DNA from: Flavobacterium sp. LC2016-12
Lineage (GTDB): Bacteria > Bacteroidota > Bacteroidia > Flavobacteriales > Flavobacteriaceae
DNA: 64,000 nt
Assembly (NCBI RefSeq): GCF_015351595.1
Contig: NZ_JADKPT010000001.1
Coordinates: 372,001 to 436,000 of the forward strand
Reading direction: 5' to 3'
The position numbers and the translations under genes are program-made. The notes below the pieces were generated by a model. That model saw only the letters and a program-made list of their open reading frames with translations, did not search any database and was not told the DNA's origin. This document shows, piece after piece, positions 44,085 through 52,901 of the stretch. Numbering within the stretch: position 1 is the first letter of the stretch; each line of letters opens with the position of its first letter.

Positions 44085-44909
44085 TTATTTTTTTGAATTT
44101 CCGAATAATTGTAAGGCATTCAGAACTATTTTGTTTTGATTCTCATTTTCAAAAGTATTTGAAAGCGTTTTATTCGTTCCGTGTTCGTAATCAATATCAT
44201 TATGACCCATGTTTACGTAGAGCATTTTATATTTTTTATTCGTCCAAACGACAGGATAGTAGCCGCTATGCCAAATTTCATGCGCTTTTGGTCCTGTTCC
44301 GAGCGGAAAACTGCTTTCGTCAATGGCTAATAGAATTTTGATATCCGGATTTTTTGTCAAATCATTGCTCCATCGGTACCATTCATTCGGTTGCGATGAA
44401 AAAGTTTCAGGAAGCCCTTTCGTTATTGGGTCCTGATTTTCAACTCTTAAAACTGCCGATGTTGGTCGCCAGGTATTGCTTCCGTATTCGCCGGAACCTA
44501 AAAACGTATTATGGTACCAATCCCAGTTCTGCGTGTAAGACGAATCATTTAAGGCAAAGGCGGAAAAATGAAATCCAATAAATGCACCACCGTTTTCCAT
44601 ATATTTCTGAAATGCTTCTCTTTGGCTTGGCGTTTCTGGTCTTGTGTCTAAAAATAAAACAACTTTATATTGCGCTAAAAATTTGACATTCAGATTATCC
44701 CAATTGCTGGTTGAATCATATTCAAAATGATTTGCTTCAGCAACTTTTGGAAACCATTTATTGGCTTCGTGAACAAAACTGATATGCGCCTGATCGTTTT
44801 TTGCAGTATAAAAGGCAATGACTTTAAATTTTGGATTTGTTTTTTTTGATTGTGAAAATCCTAAAAAGCAAATCGAAAAAAGAGCAATCAGAATATATTT
44901 TTTAGACAT
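44085..44909 (-). CDS. Exported ThuA-domain protein
   Basis: The 274-residue protein has a signal peptide (ending 'CFLGFSQ') and a ThuA/trehalose-utilisation glutamine-amidotransferase-like domain: 'VIAFYTAKNDQAHISFVHEA', 'YMENGGAFIGFHFSAFA' and the C-terminal 'YVNMGHNDIDYEH'. ThuA proteins occur in carbohydrate catabolism gene clusters; the substrate is not established and no sugar gene is adjacent here. Gaps to its neighbours are 11 and 20 bases. Confidence 0.85.
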   Translation of the reverse strand: MSKKYILIALFSICFLGFSQSKKTNPKFKVIAFYTAKNDQAHISFVHEANKWFPKVAEANHFEYDSTSNWDNLNVKFLAQYKVVLFLDTRPETPSQREAFQKYMENGGAFIGFHFSAFALNDSSYTQNWDWYHNTFLGSGEYGSNTWRPTSAVLRVENQDPITKGLPETFSSQPNEWYRWSNDLTKNPDIKILLAIDESSFPLGTGPKAHEIWHSGYYPVVWTNKKYKMLYVNMGHNDIDYEHGTNKTLSNTFENENQNKIVLNALQLFGNSKK

Positions 44910-44929
44910 AAAGATCCATTTTTATCAGA

Positions 44930-45319
44930 CTAGCCTGGAATTTTTTCGATTAGTATTTCGTTACCGGCCAGATCAAAATAAATACAAGTCATTTCAATAA
45001 TATCAACTCTCCATTTTGCTATTCCGCATTGCCCACATTGATTACAAAAAGTCATATAGTCACTCTGTCCGTCCTGATGTGCTACTAAAAACTCGATAAA
45101 GCGTTCTTTATTTACTGTTGACGAAATTGGTATTAAGTCATATTTTTCATCAGAGGCAACGGTATAATTGTTCACGCCATAATATTCAGTGTGTCCGTCA
45201 TTTACAAACGTATCATAGCCTTTTACACCTAAAATGATTAAGTCTTGTATGTAATTTGGGAAATCTGCTCCGCTTTTTACTTTAGCATGTGCTTCTTTGA
45301 TTTGTTCTATTGTAAACAT
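44930..45319 (-). CDS. DUF1398-family protein
   Basis: The 129-residue soluble protein matches DUF1398: 'FTIEQIKEAHAKVKSGADFP', 'GVKGYDTFVNDGHTEYYG' and a C-terminal region with 'CNQCGQCGIAKWRVDIIEM'. The Cys pattern in the last motif could bind metal, which is not shown. The family has no known function. It is the second gene of the minus-strand run, 26 bases after the alpha/beta-hydrolase. Confidence 0.85.
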   Translation of the reverse strand: MFTIEQIKEAHAKVKSGADFPNYIQDLIILGVKGYDTFVNDGHTEYYGVNNYTVASDEKYDLIPISSTVNKERFIEFLVAHQDGQSDYMTFCNQCGQCGIAKWRVDIIEMTCIYFDLAGNEILIEKIPG

Positions 45320-45345
45320 ATATTTTAGTTTTAGATTGTCAATTA

Positions 45346-46338
45346 TTATTGTTTCAAAAATACAATTAATGGTTTTATAAATTGGTCGAAAGATTCAATG
45401 TGAGGTAAATGTCCTGTGTTTGGAACTTCAACTAATTTTGAATTCAGAATCGCTTTTTGTGTTTTTTTGCCTAATTCGGCATAATTTCCCATTGTTTTTC
45501 TGACTTCTTCAGAAACCAAATTTTTACCCAAAGCGGTTTTATCTCTTGTTCCAATAATTAAAAGTGTCGGACTTTTGATGTTTTTGAATTCATATACAAC
45601 TGGCTGCGTAAAAATCATATCATACAAAAGAGCTGAATTCCATGCCACGCGATCATAGTCGGGAGCAGACGTCCAACCGGCACCAAGCTCAGCCCATTTT
45701 TGGAAATCGGCATTCCATTTTCCATCATAATAATTAGCCATTTGATACTTTTTGATGGCTTCGTAATTTTGTTTTAATTCTGATTCGTACCACCAATCGA
45801 CTGGTTTGTAAGGAACGACTAATTTCCAGTCTTCTAAACCAATTGGGTTTTCGAGTACTAATTTTTCTGTAGTTTCCGGATACATTAAAGAGAATCTTGT
45901 CGCCAGCATTCCGCCCATCGAATGCCCCAGAATTGTTGTTTTTTCAATTCCCAAATGGTCTAAAAGTTTTTTAGTATTCTCAGCCAATTGCTGAAAGGTA
46001 TATTGAAAATTATCTGGTTTGGTAGATTTTCCAAAACCAATCTGATCCGGAACAATGACGCGGAAACCTTCTTTAGTTAAAGCTTTAATAGTAGTTTCCC
46101 AATAGGCTCCATTGAAGTTTTTTCCGTGAAGCAATACAATGTTTTTGTTGTTGTAATTTTCAGGAATGATATCCATATAGGCCATTTTTAGAAGTTGACG
46201 CTGATTGCTCAATTCTATGAATTTTACTGGAAAAGGATATTCGTAATTGGTTAAGTTGATGTCTAATGGCTTAATACTTCCTTCTTGAGAAAAGCAAAAA
46301 ATAGGAAAAAGCAGCAAAAGCAATTTTATAATTTTCAT
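45346..46338 (-). CDS. Exported alpha/beta-hydrolase
   Basis: The 330-residue protein has a signal peptide ending 'IFCFSQ' and an alpha/beta-hydrolase fold with 'NIVLLHGKNFNGAYW', nucleophile motif GHSMGG, the acid in 'IGTRDKTA' and His in 'VPNTGHLPHIE'. Substrate unknown; similar proteins are annotated as haloalkane dehalogenase- or lipase-like. It heads the six-gene run that ends with the lipoprotein at 41332. The gap upstream (46339-46609) has no other feature. Confidence 0.85.
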   Translation of the reverse strand: MKIIKLLLLLFPIFCFSQEGSIKPLDINLTNYEYPFPVKFIELSNQRQLLKMAYMDIIPENYNNKNIVLLHGKNFNGAYWETTIKALTKEGFRVIVPDQIGFGKSTKPDNFQYTFQQLAENTKKLLDHLGIEKTTILGHSMGGMLATRFSLMYPETTEKLVLENPIGLEDWKLVVPYKPVDWWYESELKQNYEAIKKYQMANYYDGKWNADFQKWAELGAGWTSAPDYDRVAWNSALLYDMIFTQPVVYEFKNIKSPTLLIIGTRDKTALGKNLVSEEVRKTMGNYAELGKKTQKAILNSKLVEVPNTGHLPHIESFDQFIKPLIVFLKQ

Positions 46339-46609
46339 TTTCTAACAGGTTTAGGGTTAAGAACTATAAAATTAACGTTAACCATTTTGAAATGCAAAAA
46401 GTAAAGTCTTAAAGTTATCAGAAAATTAAAATAGAAAAGACTTTTTCTGCATGACATACTTATTTTTTTAAGTTTTAATTGGTTTTAAGTGCTTGATTAT
46501 AAAAATATTGCATTTTAACGAGTAATGCGGTACTTCAAAGGACTTCTTTTATTAACAGGAAAATAGTCTTTAAATTAGAGTAAGAATATTGTCAGCTAAA
46601 CTTAGTATT

Positions 46610-47302
46610 ATGAAAAAAACAATACTTTTACTCTTACTCACAGTTCCCACATTTGCTCAGGAAATCAACACATTTGATTTCGCAGTAATAAACTCTACAT
46701 TAATCTCTGCCAATATCGATCTCGATAAGGGACGGAGCGTTGTCGCGGCCAATGAAGATCAATATTCGGCCTATTTTCAGTATGCATTTAATATGTGTGA
46801 CGACGATATTATTTTTGGTGCCGGAATAGATAAATCAGAAATTGACCGAACTTATATTGGTTATATCGGGAAAATTTGTGGCAAGTTTAGGGCTACAATT
46901 GGTCTGGGTTATCTGGAATCGAGAAGTGGTTATGACGGAACCTTTACCGGTTTTAGTGTATCGTGGCATTTTTCTGAAAACACTTATATTGGAGTAAATC
47001 TTGAAAACCTGCATTCAACAAGTGTTGATTACGAAACAGATGAAAGTTTTGATTACTATAAAAAACTGGTTCCCAAAGTTTTTGGAAGTTATGAAGTTAT
47101 CCGCAACGTTATTGTTTTCGGGCAATTGAGCAGTAGGGTAAATGATATTGCTTTGAAATATCAGGTGCGTCGTTTTTCAGCCGGCGGATTTTATTCCGGA
47201 CATGGAGTAGAAGGAATTTTTGGAACCGTTAATTTGGGCCGATTTGCAATTTCCTGCAGTACAACTTTTGATAAAGTGAATTTTGGATTGAAATTTCAGT
47301 AA
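46610..47302 (+). CDS. Secreted beta-barrel-like protein
   Basis: The 230-residue protein has a signal peptide (MKKTILLLLLTVPTFA, then Q). The mature part is rich in strands with aromatic and glycine residues ('YIGYIGKICGKFRATIGLGY', 'FSVSWHFSENTYIGVNLE') and ends 'VNFGLKFQ', a typical outer-membrane barrel end. Function unknown. I chose ATG 46610; an in-frame TTG at 46589 would only prepend seven residues before the signal sequence. Confidence 0.7.
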   Translation: MKKTILLLLLTVPTFAQEINTFDFAVINSTLISANIDLDKGRSVVAANEDQYSAYFQYAFNMCDDDIIFGAGIDKSEIDRTYIGYIGKICGKFRATIGLGYLESRSGYDGTFTGFSVSWHFSENTYIGVNLENLHSTSVDYETDESFDYYKKLVPKVFGSYEVIRNVIVFGQLSSRVNDIALKYQVRRFSAGGFYSGHGVEGIFGTVNLGRFAISCSTTFDKVNFGLKFQ

Positions 47303-47323
47303 TGTATTAATCTATAGATTTTG

Positions 47324-48190
47324 CTATTTTGCAGATTCCTCTGTGTTTGTTTTATCTTTTTTTAATGTGACAACCCTCTGTGGATACGGAATATCTATGT
47401 TTGCTTCATCAAAACGTTTTTTAATGCTTTGCAGCAAATCACAGTACATTACAAAACCATCTGTCGAATTTTTTGCCCAGGCCCATGCTTTTAAAGTTAC
47501 ACTTGAATCGGCTAGTGCGACAACGCGCGCGACAACCAAAGGTGCTTTTTGTTTCCTGGTCTCAGCCGTTCTGGTGTCGATAAAAAGGGGATGTTTGGCA
47601 ATTTCATCTTTAATGATTTCTAATGCTTTTTCGACATCAGAATCATAACCAATTCCAATTTCGATTATTTTACAGCATTTTGTGCCATGCATGTTGGTGT
47701 TGACAATAATCTGATTGCTAATGACCGCATTCGGAATAATGATGCGATTGTTTTCGGCATCTTTCAAAACTACTTGTCTTAAATTTATGTCTTCAACAGT
47801 ACCGACAAAATTGCTGATCGTGATTTTGTCATTGATTCTGAAAGGCTTAAAAATGACCAGGAAAATTCCGCTGACAATATTGCTTAAGGCTTGTTGCGAA
47901 GCTAAACCAGCAACTAAAGAAATCATTCCTGCACCTGCTAAAACCGAGTGCCCAATAATTTTAAACTCCGGAATTTGTATTAAAGCAAAAGCAAACCCCA
48001 GAATATAAATTACCGTTATGATTAAATGTTTTAAAAACTTGAATCCGGTTGCATCATAATCTTTATTGGCCTGTTTGCGATACAGAAAATAACGAAGCAC
48101 TTTATCAGTTATCGCACCGAGAATAATTGTTGTAATGGCTATAAAGGCGATAAAGAAACCTATTCTAAAGTCTTTTAAGTAATCAATCAT
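47324..48190 (-). CDS. MscS-family mechanosensitive channel
   Basis: MscS channels release solutes on osmotic downshock. The 288-residue protein has three membrane segments and the beta-domain with 'FKPFRINDKITISNFVGTVE', followed by a C-terminal mixed domain ('VARVVALADSSVTLKAWAWA'). I chose ATG 48190 (MIDYLKDFR) because the longer in-frame version from 48226 would begin inside the terminator of the thioesterase gene at 48209-48248. It is convergent with the preceding secreted-protein gene. Confidence 0.88.
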   Translation of the reverse strand: MIDYLKDFRIGFFIAFIAITTIILGAITDKVLRYFLYRKQANKDYDATGFKFLKHLIITVIYILGFAFALIQIPEFKIIGHSVLAGAGMISLVAGLASQQALSNIVSGIFLVIFKPFRINDKITISNFVGTVEDINLRQVVLKDAENNRIIIPNAVISNQIIVNTNMHGTKCCKIIEIGIGYDSDVEKALEIIKDEIAKHPLFIDTRTAETRKQKAPLVVARVVALADSSVTLKAWAWAKNSTDGFVMYCDLLQSIKKRFDEANIDIPYPQRVVTLKKDKTNTEESAK

Positions 48191-48208
48191 AATTTTTGAT
48201 TTAAGAAA

Positions 48209-48248
48209 AAAATCCAAAAAACACATTTAATAAATGTTTTTTGGATTT
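48209..48248 (-). terminator. Terminator between the thioesterase and mscS genes
   Basis: On the minus strand AAATCCAAAAAACATTTA pairs with TAAATGTGTTTTTTGGATTT, with two bases bulged in one arm, and a U-tract follows. It separates the thioesterase transcript (stop 48278) from mscS. Confidence 0.7.
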
Positions 48249-48277
48249 GATAAAGTTATGAAAAAGGATGTTTCTTT

Positions 48278-48715
48278 TTATAAACCAACGAAATCATCAC
48301 TTTTTGGAAAAATGCTTAAAGCTTCAATAGCGATTTCCGGAGTAGGAGAAGCTAATTTACGAAGTTTTGTATCCATCCAGGCGCCATCAACGGTAATGGT
48401 AGCACAAAGAGTATCATCTTCTCTTCTAAATTCGTGAATGATTGACCAACGCGAAGCATCGGCTTTCATTTTTGATGTTTTGGTATGAATAAATATTTTG
48501 TCTGAAAGTTTTAGTTCTTTTCTAAAAACACATTCTTCTCTAAATAAGACCGGACCAAAGCCCTGCGTTTGCATCACTCTCAGCGTTAAACCCAATTCTT
48601 CAAGAATTTCGATACGATGTTGTGCGCCAAAATCGTAGTAAGCACTATGACGAACGTGAAAATTAGGGTCAAGATCTGACCAGCGAAAAGAAATTTCTTT
48701 AATAAATGAAGCCAT
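48278..48715 (-). CDS. Acyl-CoA thioesterase (hot-dog fold)
   Basis: The 145-residue protein matches the 4HBT hot-dog thioesterase family, with the catalytic loop 'RWSDLDPNFHVRHSAYYDFG' and the long central helix 'AQHRIEILEELGLTL'. It is YbgC-like in general shape, but the loop has His/Arg/His rather than HVNN. The acyl substrate is unknown. It is monocistronic with its own terminator. Confidence 0.85.
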   Translation of the reverse strand: MASFIKEISFRWSDLDPNFHVRHSAYYDFGAQHRIEILEELGLTLRVMQTQGFGPVLFREECVFRKELKLSDKIFIHTKTSKMKADASRWSIIHEFRREDDTLCATITVDGAWMDTKLRKLASPTPEIAIEALSIFPKSDDFVGL

Positions 48716-48917
48716 TTTTATTGTATTTTAATTTTTATTACGACCGTTTTGCAAAGATTTGATTCTTTAATAAACAGTCCTTTTTAGAAAATCGAAATTA
48801 CAAATTAAAAAGGAAATGTATGATATAAATTAAAATTATTATGCATGCATATAAAAAAAACTTACGTTTTTACTTCATTATAAAGTTTTCAAAAAAGAAG
48901 AGTTGCTTTTATTTGAA

Positions 48918-49385
48918 TTACAAACTTTCAAGATTATCCCATTCATATTCAATTTTATTTATTTTGATGTAATAAGGAATAAGCAAAAGAATTTCTAACC
49001 TAATAGGGATGTGTCCATCGCCGGAAGTAAATGGTAAAACAAACATTGACGCAATACAAATTACAATTCCTACGATGGCATCAATTTTGGCGATTATTAT
49101 GGCATTTGGCTTCTCAAACCATAATGAATACGCTGCAAAACCTTTGAGTGTCATAACTGCAATAATAAAAATACCAACTCCCGAATATGCTGTATTGCTT
49201 GAGAAACCATAAAGAGATAAACTAACATTGTCTGTAAAAGCATTTCCAATTAATGATGCCAGACCGCAGACCGCTAATAACATAAAAATCCAACAGAAAG
49301 TTTTAATCCACCATGGCAGGAGTTTTCTTCTAATAATTTCTGGTTTGTCAAATTCATCAAATTTGCTTTCTAGTTCCTGATTCAT
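48918..49385 (-). CDS. Four-helix membrane protein, unknown function
   Basis: The 155-residue protein has about four hydrophobic segments (roughly 26-48, 66-84, 95-117 and 130-142) with a polar N-terminus ('MNQELESKFDEFDKPEIIRR'). I do not recognise a family. It is 49 bases downstream of the ECF sigma factor gene and may share its transcript. No anti-sigma-factor motif is visible. The 202 bases beyond it (48716-48917) show nothing. Confidence 0.65.
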   Translation of the reverse strand: MNQELESKFDEFDKPEIIRRKLLPWWIKTFCWIFMLLAVCGLASLIGNAFTDNVSLSLYGFSSNTAYSGVGIFIIAVMTLKGFAAYSLWFEKPNAIIIAKIDAIVGIVICIASMFVLPFTSGDGHIPIRLEILLLIPYYIKINKIEYEWDNLESL

Positions 49386-49434
49386 TTTTTTAAGTTTATG
49401 GTTTTGGTTGACGAATATAGATTAAATTTTAATA

Positions 49435-50664
49435 TTATTTTATTGAATTAATGTTTTTGATTATTGTCGCCTTATCTGCTGGAGAAGTAGTTATTTGCAA
49501 CGCTTTTTCAAAATTTTCTATGGCTTTTTTATTGTCAAAATCAGTATAAAGATTGCCTAATAACGAATAATAAAAAGGATTTTGAGTAAGATTTAATTTT
49601 TCGGCTTCAATAATAGCTTCCTTTTTTCCATTTGTTTTGGCTAAGGCAAAAGTTCTGTTAAGAGCTGCAATAGGCGAATATTCTAAAAAGAGTAAATGAT
49701 TATAAAGCTGCAGGATATTTTGCCATTTTTCAGGAGTATCTTCTTTTTGTGTATGCCAATAGGCAATGCTGGCTTCAAGATGGTATTTTGAAAGTATATT
49801 TCCGGTTGATGCCTGTACCAGATAATATTGGCCTTTTTCGATTAATTCCTGATTCCACAATGATTCATCCTGATCCTGATACAAGATTGTTTCACCATTT
49901 TCATTTGTTCTGGCATCAAATCTTGAGCTATGAAAACACATTAAGGAAAGTAAAGCGTTTACAGCTGGTAAATTAGTTGTTGGATTTTCGATCAATAAAA
50001 AAGTCAATCTCATGGCTTCTGCACAAAGGTCTTTTCTGAGAATCGTGTTTTGCGAAGTCGAATAATAACCTTCAGAAAATAATAAATACAAGGTCGTTAA
50101 AACCGTTTCCAGACGATCATTGATTTCAGCAATGGTGGGTTGTTCAATTTTAATTTTGGCTTCTTTGAGTTTTTCTTTGGCGCGATTGATTCTTTTGTAA
50201 ATGACTTCTTTATTGGTTAAAAAGCCATCTGATATTTCCTGAATTCCGAATCCGCATAATAAATTTAAAGCCAGTGCAATTTGTGCTTTGGCAGAATTTA
50301 CCGGATTACAAACTGTAAATATCATAGCCAATTGGCTGTCATTGATGTTTTTGTTAGATAAATCAATTTCAATTTCTTCTGACTTATTTGCTGTGTGTTT
50401 TATTTCGATAGCAAGTTTTTGTTCGAAAATGGCATCTCGTTTTAAGTAATTTTTGGTTTTGTTTTTTGCCACTGTATAAAGCCAGGCCGTCGGGTTTTCA
50501 GGAATTCCTTTTATGCTCCATGTTTCGGTTGCGGTAAGGAAAGTATCGCTTGTAATGTCTTCGGCAATTTCGATATTATCGATTCCAAACAAATAACAGA
50601 GTACCGAAACTATTTTTCGATACTCTGTTCTGAATAAATGGGGTAAAAGCTGACTTTCTTCCAT
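49435..50664 (-). CDS. ECF sigma factor with TPR-like C-terminal extension (ECF42-type)
   Basis: The 409-residue protein has sigma region 2 (about 10-80, 'AEDITSDTFLTATETW', 'NPTAWLYTVAKNKTKNYLKR') and region 4 (about 120-175). A ~220-residue helical extension follows, including the DUF6596-like 'RKDLCAEAMRLTFLLIENPT' and TPR-like segments ('AALNRTFALAKTNGKKEAII', 'PFYYSLLGNLYTDFDNKKAI'). This long form is typical of the ECF42 group, which occurs next to YCII/DGPF proteins and lacks an anti-sigma factor; a YCII gene is 29 bases upstream here. The promoter it recognises is unknown. Confidence 0.92.
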   Translation of the reverse strand: MEESQLLPHLFRTEYRKIVSVLCYLFGIDNIEIAEDITSDTFLTATETWSIKGIPENPTAWLYTVAKNKTKNYLKRDAIFEQKLAIEIKHTANKSEEIEIDLSNKNINDSQLAMIFTVCNPVNSAKAQIALALNLLCGFGIQEISDGFLTNKEVIYKRINRAKEKLKEAKIKIEQPTIAEINDRLETVLTTLYLLFSEGYYSTSQNTILRKDLCAEAMRLTFLLIENPTTNLPAVNALLSLMCFHSSRFDARTNENGETILYQDQDESLWNQELIEKGQYYLVQASTGNILSKYHLEASIAYWHTQKEDTPEKWQNILQLYNHLLFLEYSPIAALNRTFALAKTNGKKEAIIEAEKLNLTQNPFYYSLLGNLYTDFDNKKAIENFEKALQITTSPADKATIIKNINSIK

Positions 50665-50693
50665 AATTTTAAAAATGCAATCAGGAAATAAAA

Positions 50694-51044
50694 TTAATAG
50701 GTTCCTGTAACCGCCATGCGTATTTCAACATTGCCGCCTAAATCTAATATTGGGCATCCGTTTGCAATAGCAACAGCTTCGCCATAATCTGCTGCTTTTA
50801 TCATAATTAATCCGCCAATTGACTCTTTGATTTCGACATAAGGTCCGTTTATTACGCTTTTATTTTTCGTTACAATTTTTCCTGTGCCATCCCAGCGTTG
50901 CAAAGGTTTTGCCAGTTTGTCCTGCGCTGCAATTCCGCCCAGCCAGTCTTGCCATAATTTTAATGAATCTTGCAATTCCTGTGGTGAAGGCTGGGTTTCT
51001 TTAGTGCTAAAATCTCTGCGAAATATTAATACAAATTCGTTCAT
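50694..51044 (-). CDS. YCII/DGPF-family protein
   Basis: The 116-residue protein matches the YCII-related DGPF family with 'SVINGPYVEIKESIGGLIMI' (DGPFAETKE-like) and 'YGEAVAIANGCPILDLGG'. Family members are accessory partners of ECF42-type sigma factors; their reaction is not known. The gene is 29 bases upstream of the sigma gene and 46 bases downstream of the AhpD-like gene, so all three probably share one message. Confidence 0.9.
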   Translation of the reverse strand: MNEFVLIFRRDFSTKETQPSPQELQDSLKLWQDWLGGIAAQDKLAKPLQRWDGTGKIVTKNKSVINGPYVEIKESIGGLIMIKAADYGEAVAIANGCPILDLGGNVEIRMAVTGTY

Positions 51045-51090
51045 ACTATTATTTTTTTGATGTTATAAATCAGTTTCTTTTTAGGTTTAA

Positions 51091-51543
51091 TTAACCAAAT
51101 TGTCCTACTTTGTAAGTTCCAGGTTCATTAGGAAAAGCAAGATTAATACGGTTCCAGGTATTAATGTTTGTGATAGCTAAAGTTAAATCAATTAATTCTT
51201 GTTCTGAAAATTCTTTTGCCGTTTCGTTGTAAACTGAATCGGTTACCTCACATTTTGTTAAAGCTTCTGCCCAGGCAAATGCAGCTCTTTCACGGTTAGT
51301 GTAATATCTTGCTTCTCTCCATGCACTTAATCCGTATAATCTTTGTTCTGTTTCGCCTTTGTCACGGGCATCTTTGTAATGCATATCAAGACAATAAGCA
51401 CATTGATTGATTTGAGAAACTCTAAAAAGAACTAATTCGATAAGGGATTGCTCTAGAGGAGATTTTTTCAAATACCCTCCAATTGGATAAAGTGTTTTTA
51501 ATGCGTTTTGTCCTTTTTCGTGAATGTTAATTCGATTTTCCAT
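51091..51543 (-). CDS. AhpD/carboxymuconolactone-decarboxylase-like protein
   Basis: The 150-residue protein is a CMD-family alkylhydroperoxidase-like enzyme with the redox motif Cys48-x-x-Cys51 and His55 in 'INQCAYCLDMHYKDA'. A thiol-based peroxidase or reductase role is typical of this motif. The gene heads the AhpD-YCII-sigma run; CMD proteins are a known partner type of other ECF groups, so finding it beside an ECF42-type sigma factor makes a plausible redox-stress cluster. Confidence 0.9.
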   Translation of the reverse strand: MENRINIHEKGQNALKTLYPIGGYLKKSPLEQSLIELVLFRVSQINQCAYCLDMHYKDARDKGETEQRLYGLSAWREARYYTNRERAAFAWAEALTKCEVTDSVYNETAKEFSEQELIDLTLAITNINTWNRINLAFPNEPGTYKVGQFG

Positions 51544-51635
51544 TTTGTTTAAATTTTATATTTATAAATGTTGTTATAATGGAATAACAATCGAACTTTC
51601 AGAATTGGACAAATTATTTTATTTTTTTTAAAAAA

Positions 51636-52901
51636 TTATTTTTCTTCCTCTTTAATATTTAATTTTTTGACAATCCACGGAAGCGAAAGTCCTTGTCCTA
51701 CAATGGTTAAGAGTACAACCGCTACAGAAATAAATAATATTGCATTTCGTTCCGGAAACGCGCTTCCGTCCGGAAGATGTTTTGGTAAACCTAAAGCAAT
51801 GGCAAGCGAAACGATGCCACGCATTCCGGACCAGGCAATAACTAAACTGTTTTTAGAATCAAGTAAGGCATGTTCGCTGACTTTTCGTTTTTTTCGATCA
51901 TTTTTTTGAAAAGCTTTTTGCAGATTTATTTTCTGAAAAAAGATTCTTATCATTCTGGTTAATAATGCTACGACGGTTATAATGGCGGCGTAAGCAATAT
52001 AAGGCAGAATCATATCGTTATCAATGTCTTTTAGAATATATCTAAAATTGAGTCCGATTAGGATAAAGATTAATCCGTTTAGAATGAAAATAATGACATC
52101 CCAAAGGTTTTTAGAATTGTTTTTTAAACTCTCCGGAAAGATTTTTTTACTGAAACGAGATATCGATAAACCTAAGCAAACAACAGCAATTACTCCTGAA
52201 ACGTGCAGATGTTCCGCAACCAGATAGGTTACAAAAGGCATTAAAAGCATAAAACTAACGGTAACATTTATGTTTTTACGGACTTTAGTAAGAATGAACG
52301 CCAGAATTTTAGCCATTACAAAACCAACTAAAAATCCGCCTGCCAATAAAAGGACAAACTGAAATGTCGCTTTCCAGATGATAAAAGCAGAACCCATTGC
52401 GGTCGCCACAGCAAAACGATAAGCAACTAACGCAGATGCGTCATTAATTAAACTTTCACCTTCGAGTATGGTAATGGTTTTTTCAGGTATTCCGAGGCCT
52501 TTTGTTACGTTTACAGCAGCAACCGCATCAGTAGCTGATAATATAGCTCCAAGTACAAATGATAACGGCCAAGTCATTCCGGGAATCATATAATGGGAGA
52601 CTACGGCAATCCAAAACGTTGTTAGAAAAACAAGAGGTATTGCTAAAGTACTTATGGTACTAAGATTTGTTCGGAAATGTTTGGGAGAGATATTAAACGA
52701 AGCATCATATAATAAAGGTGGAAGAAATATCAGGAAGATAATCTCCGGATTGATTTCGATTTCTGCCATTGTTGGTATGAAACCAATGGCAACCCCAACA
52801 ATCACTAAAAGAATTGGATAAGGAATTTTTGATTTGTCAGCAAATGCAGAAAGACCAATAACAATGGCTAGAATAAAAATGATGATGGTGTAATTTTCCA
52901 T
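51636..52901 (-). CDS. CPA1-type Na+/H+ antiporter
   Basis: The 421-residue inner-membrane protein has 11-12 membrane segments and the CPA1 signatures 'LPPLLYDASFN', 'ILSATDAVAAVNVTKGLGIP' and the ion-binding Asn-Asp of 'EGESLINDASALVAYRF'. It exchanges Na+ or K+ for protons; specificity is not readable. Its start shares one base with the tlpA-like stop (TAATG), so it is coupled to the upstream gene. Confidence 0.92.
   Translation of the reverse strand: MENYTIIIFILAIVIGLSAFADKSKIPYPILLVIVGVAIGFIPTMAEIEINPEIIFLIFLPPLLYDASFNISPKHFRTNLSTISTLAIPLVFLTTFWIAVVSHYMIPGMTWPLSFVLGAILSATDAVAAVNVTKGLGIPEKTITILEGESLINDASALVAYRFAVATAMGSAFIIWKATFQFVLLLAGGFLVGFVMAKILAFILTKVRKNINVTVSFMLLMPFVTYLVAEHLHVSGVIAVVCLGLSISRFSKKIFPESLKNNSKNLWDVIIFILNGLIFILIGLNFRYILKDIDNDMILPYIAYAAIITVVALLTRMIRIFFQKINLQKAFQKNDRKKRKVSEHALLDSKNSLVIAWSGMRGIVSLAIALGLPKHLPDGSAFPERNAILFISVAVVLLTIVGQGLSLPWIVKKLNIKEEEK

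Noticed and set aside
48191-48226. Longer MscS start at 48226
   Set aside because: It lies within the thioesterase terminator hairpin, so the ATG at 48190 is preferred.
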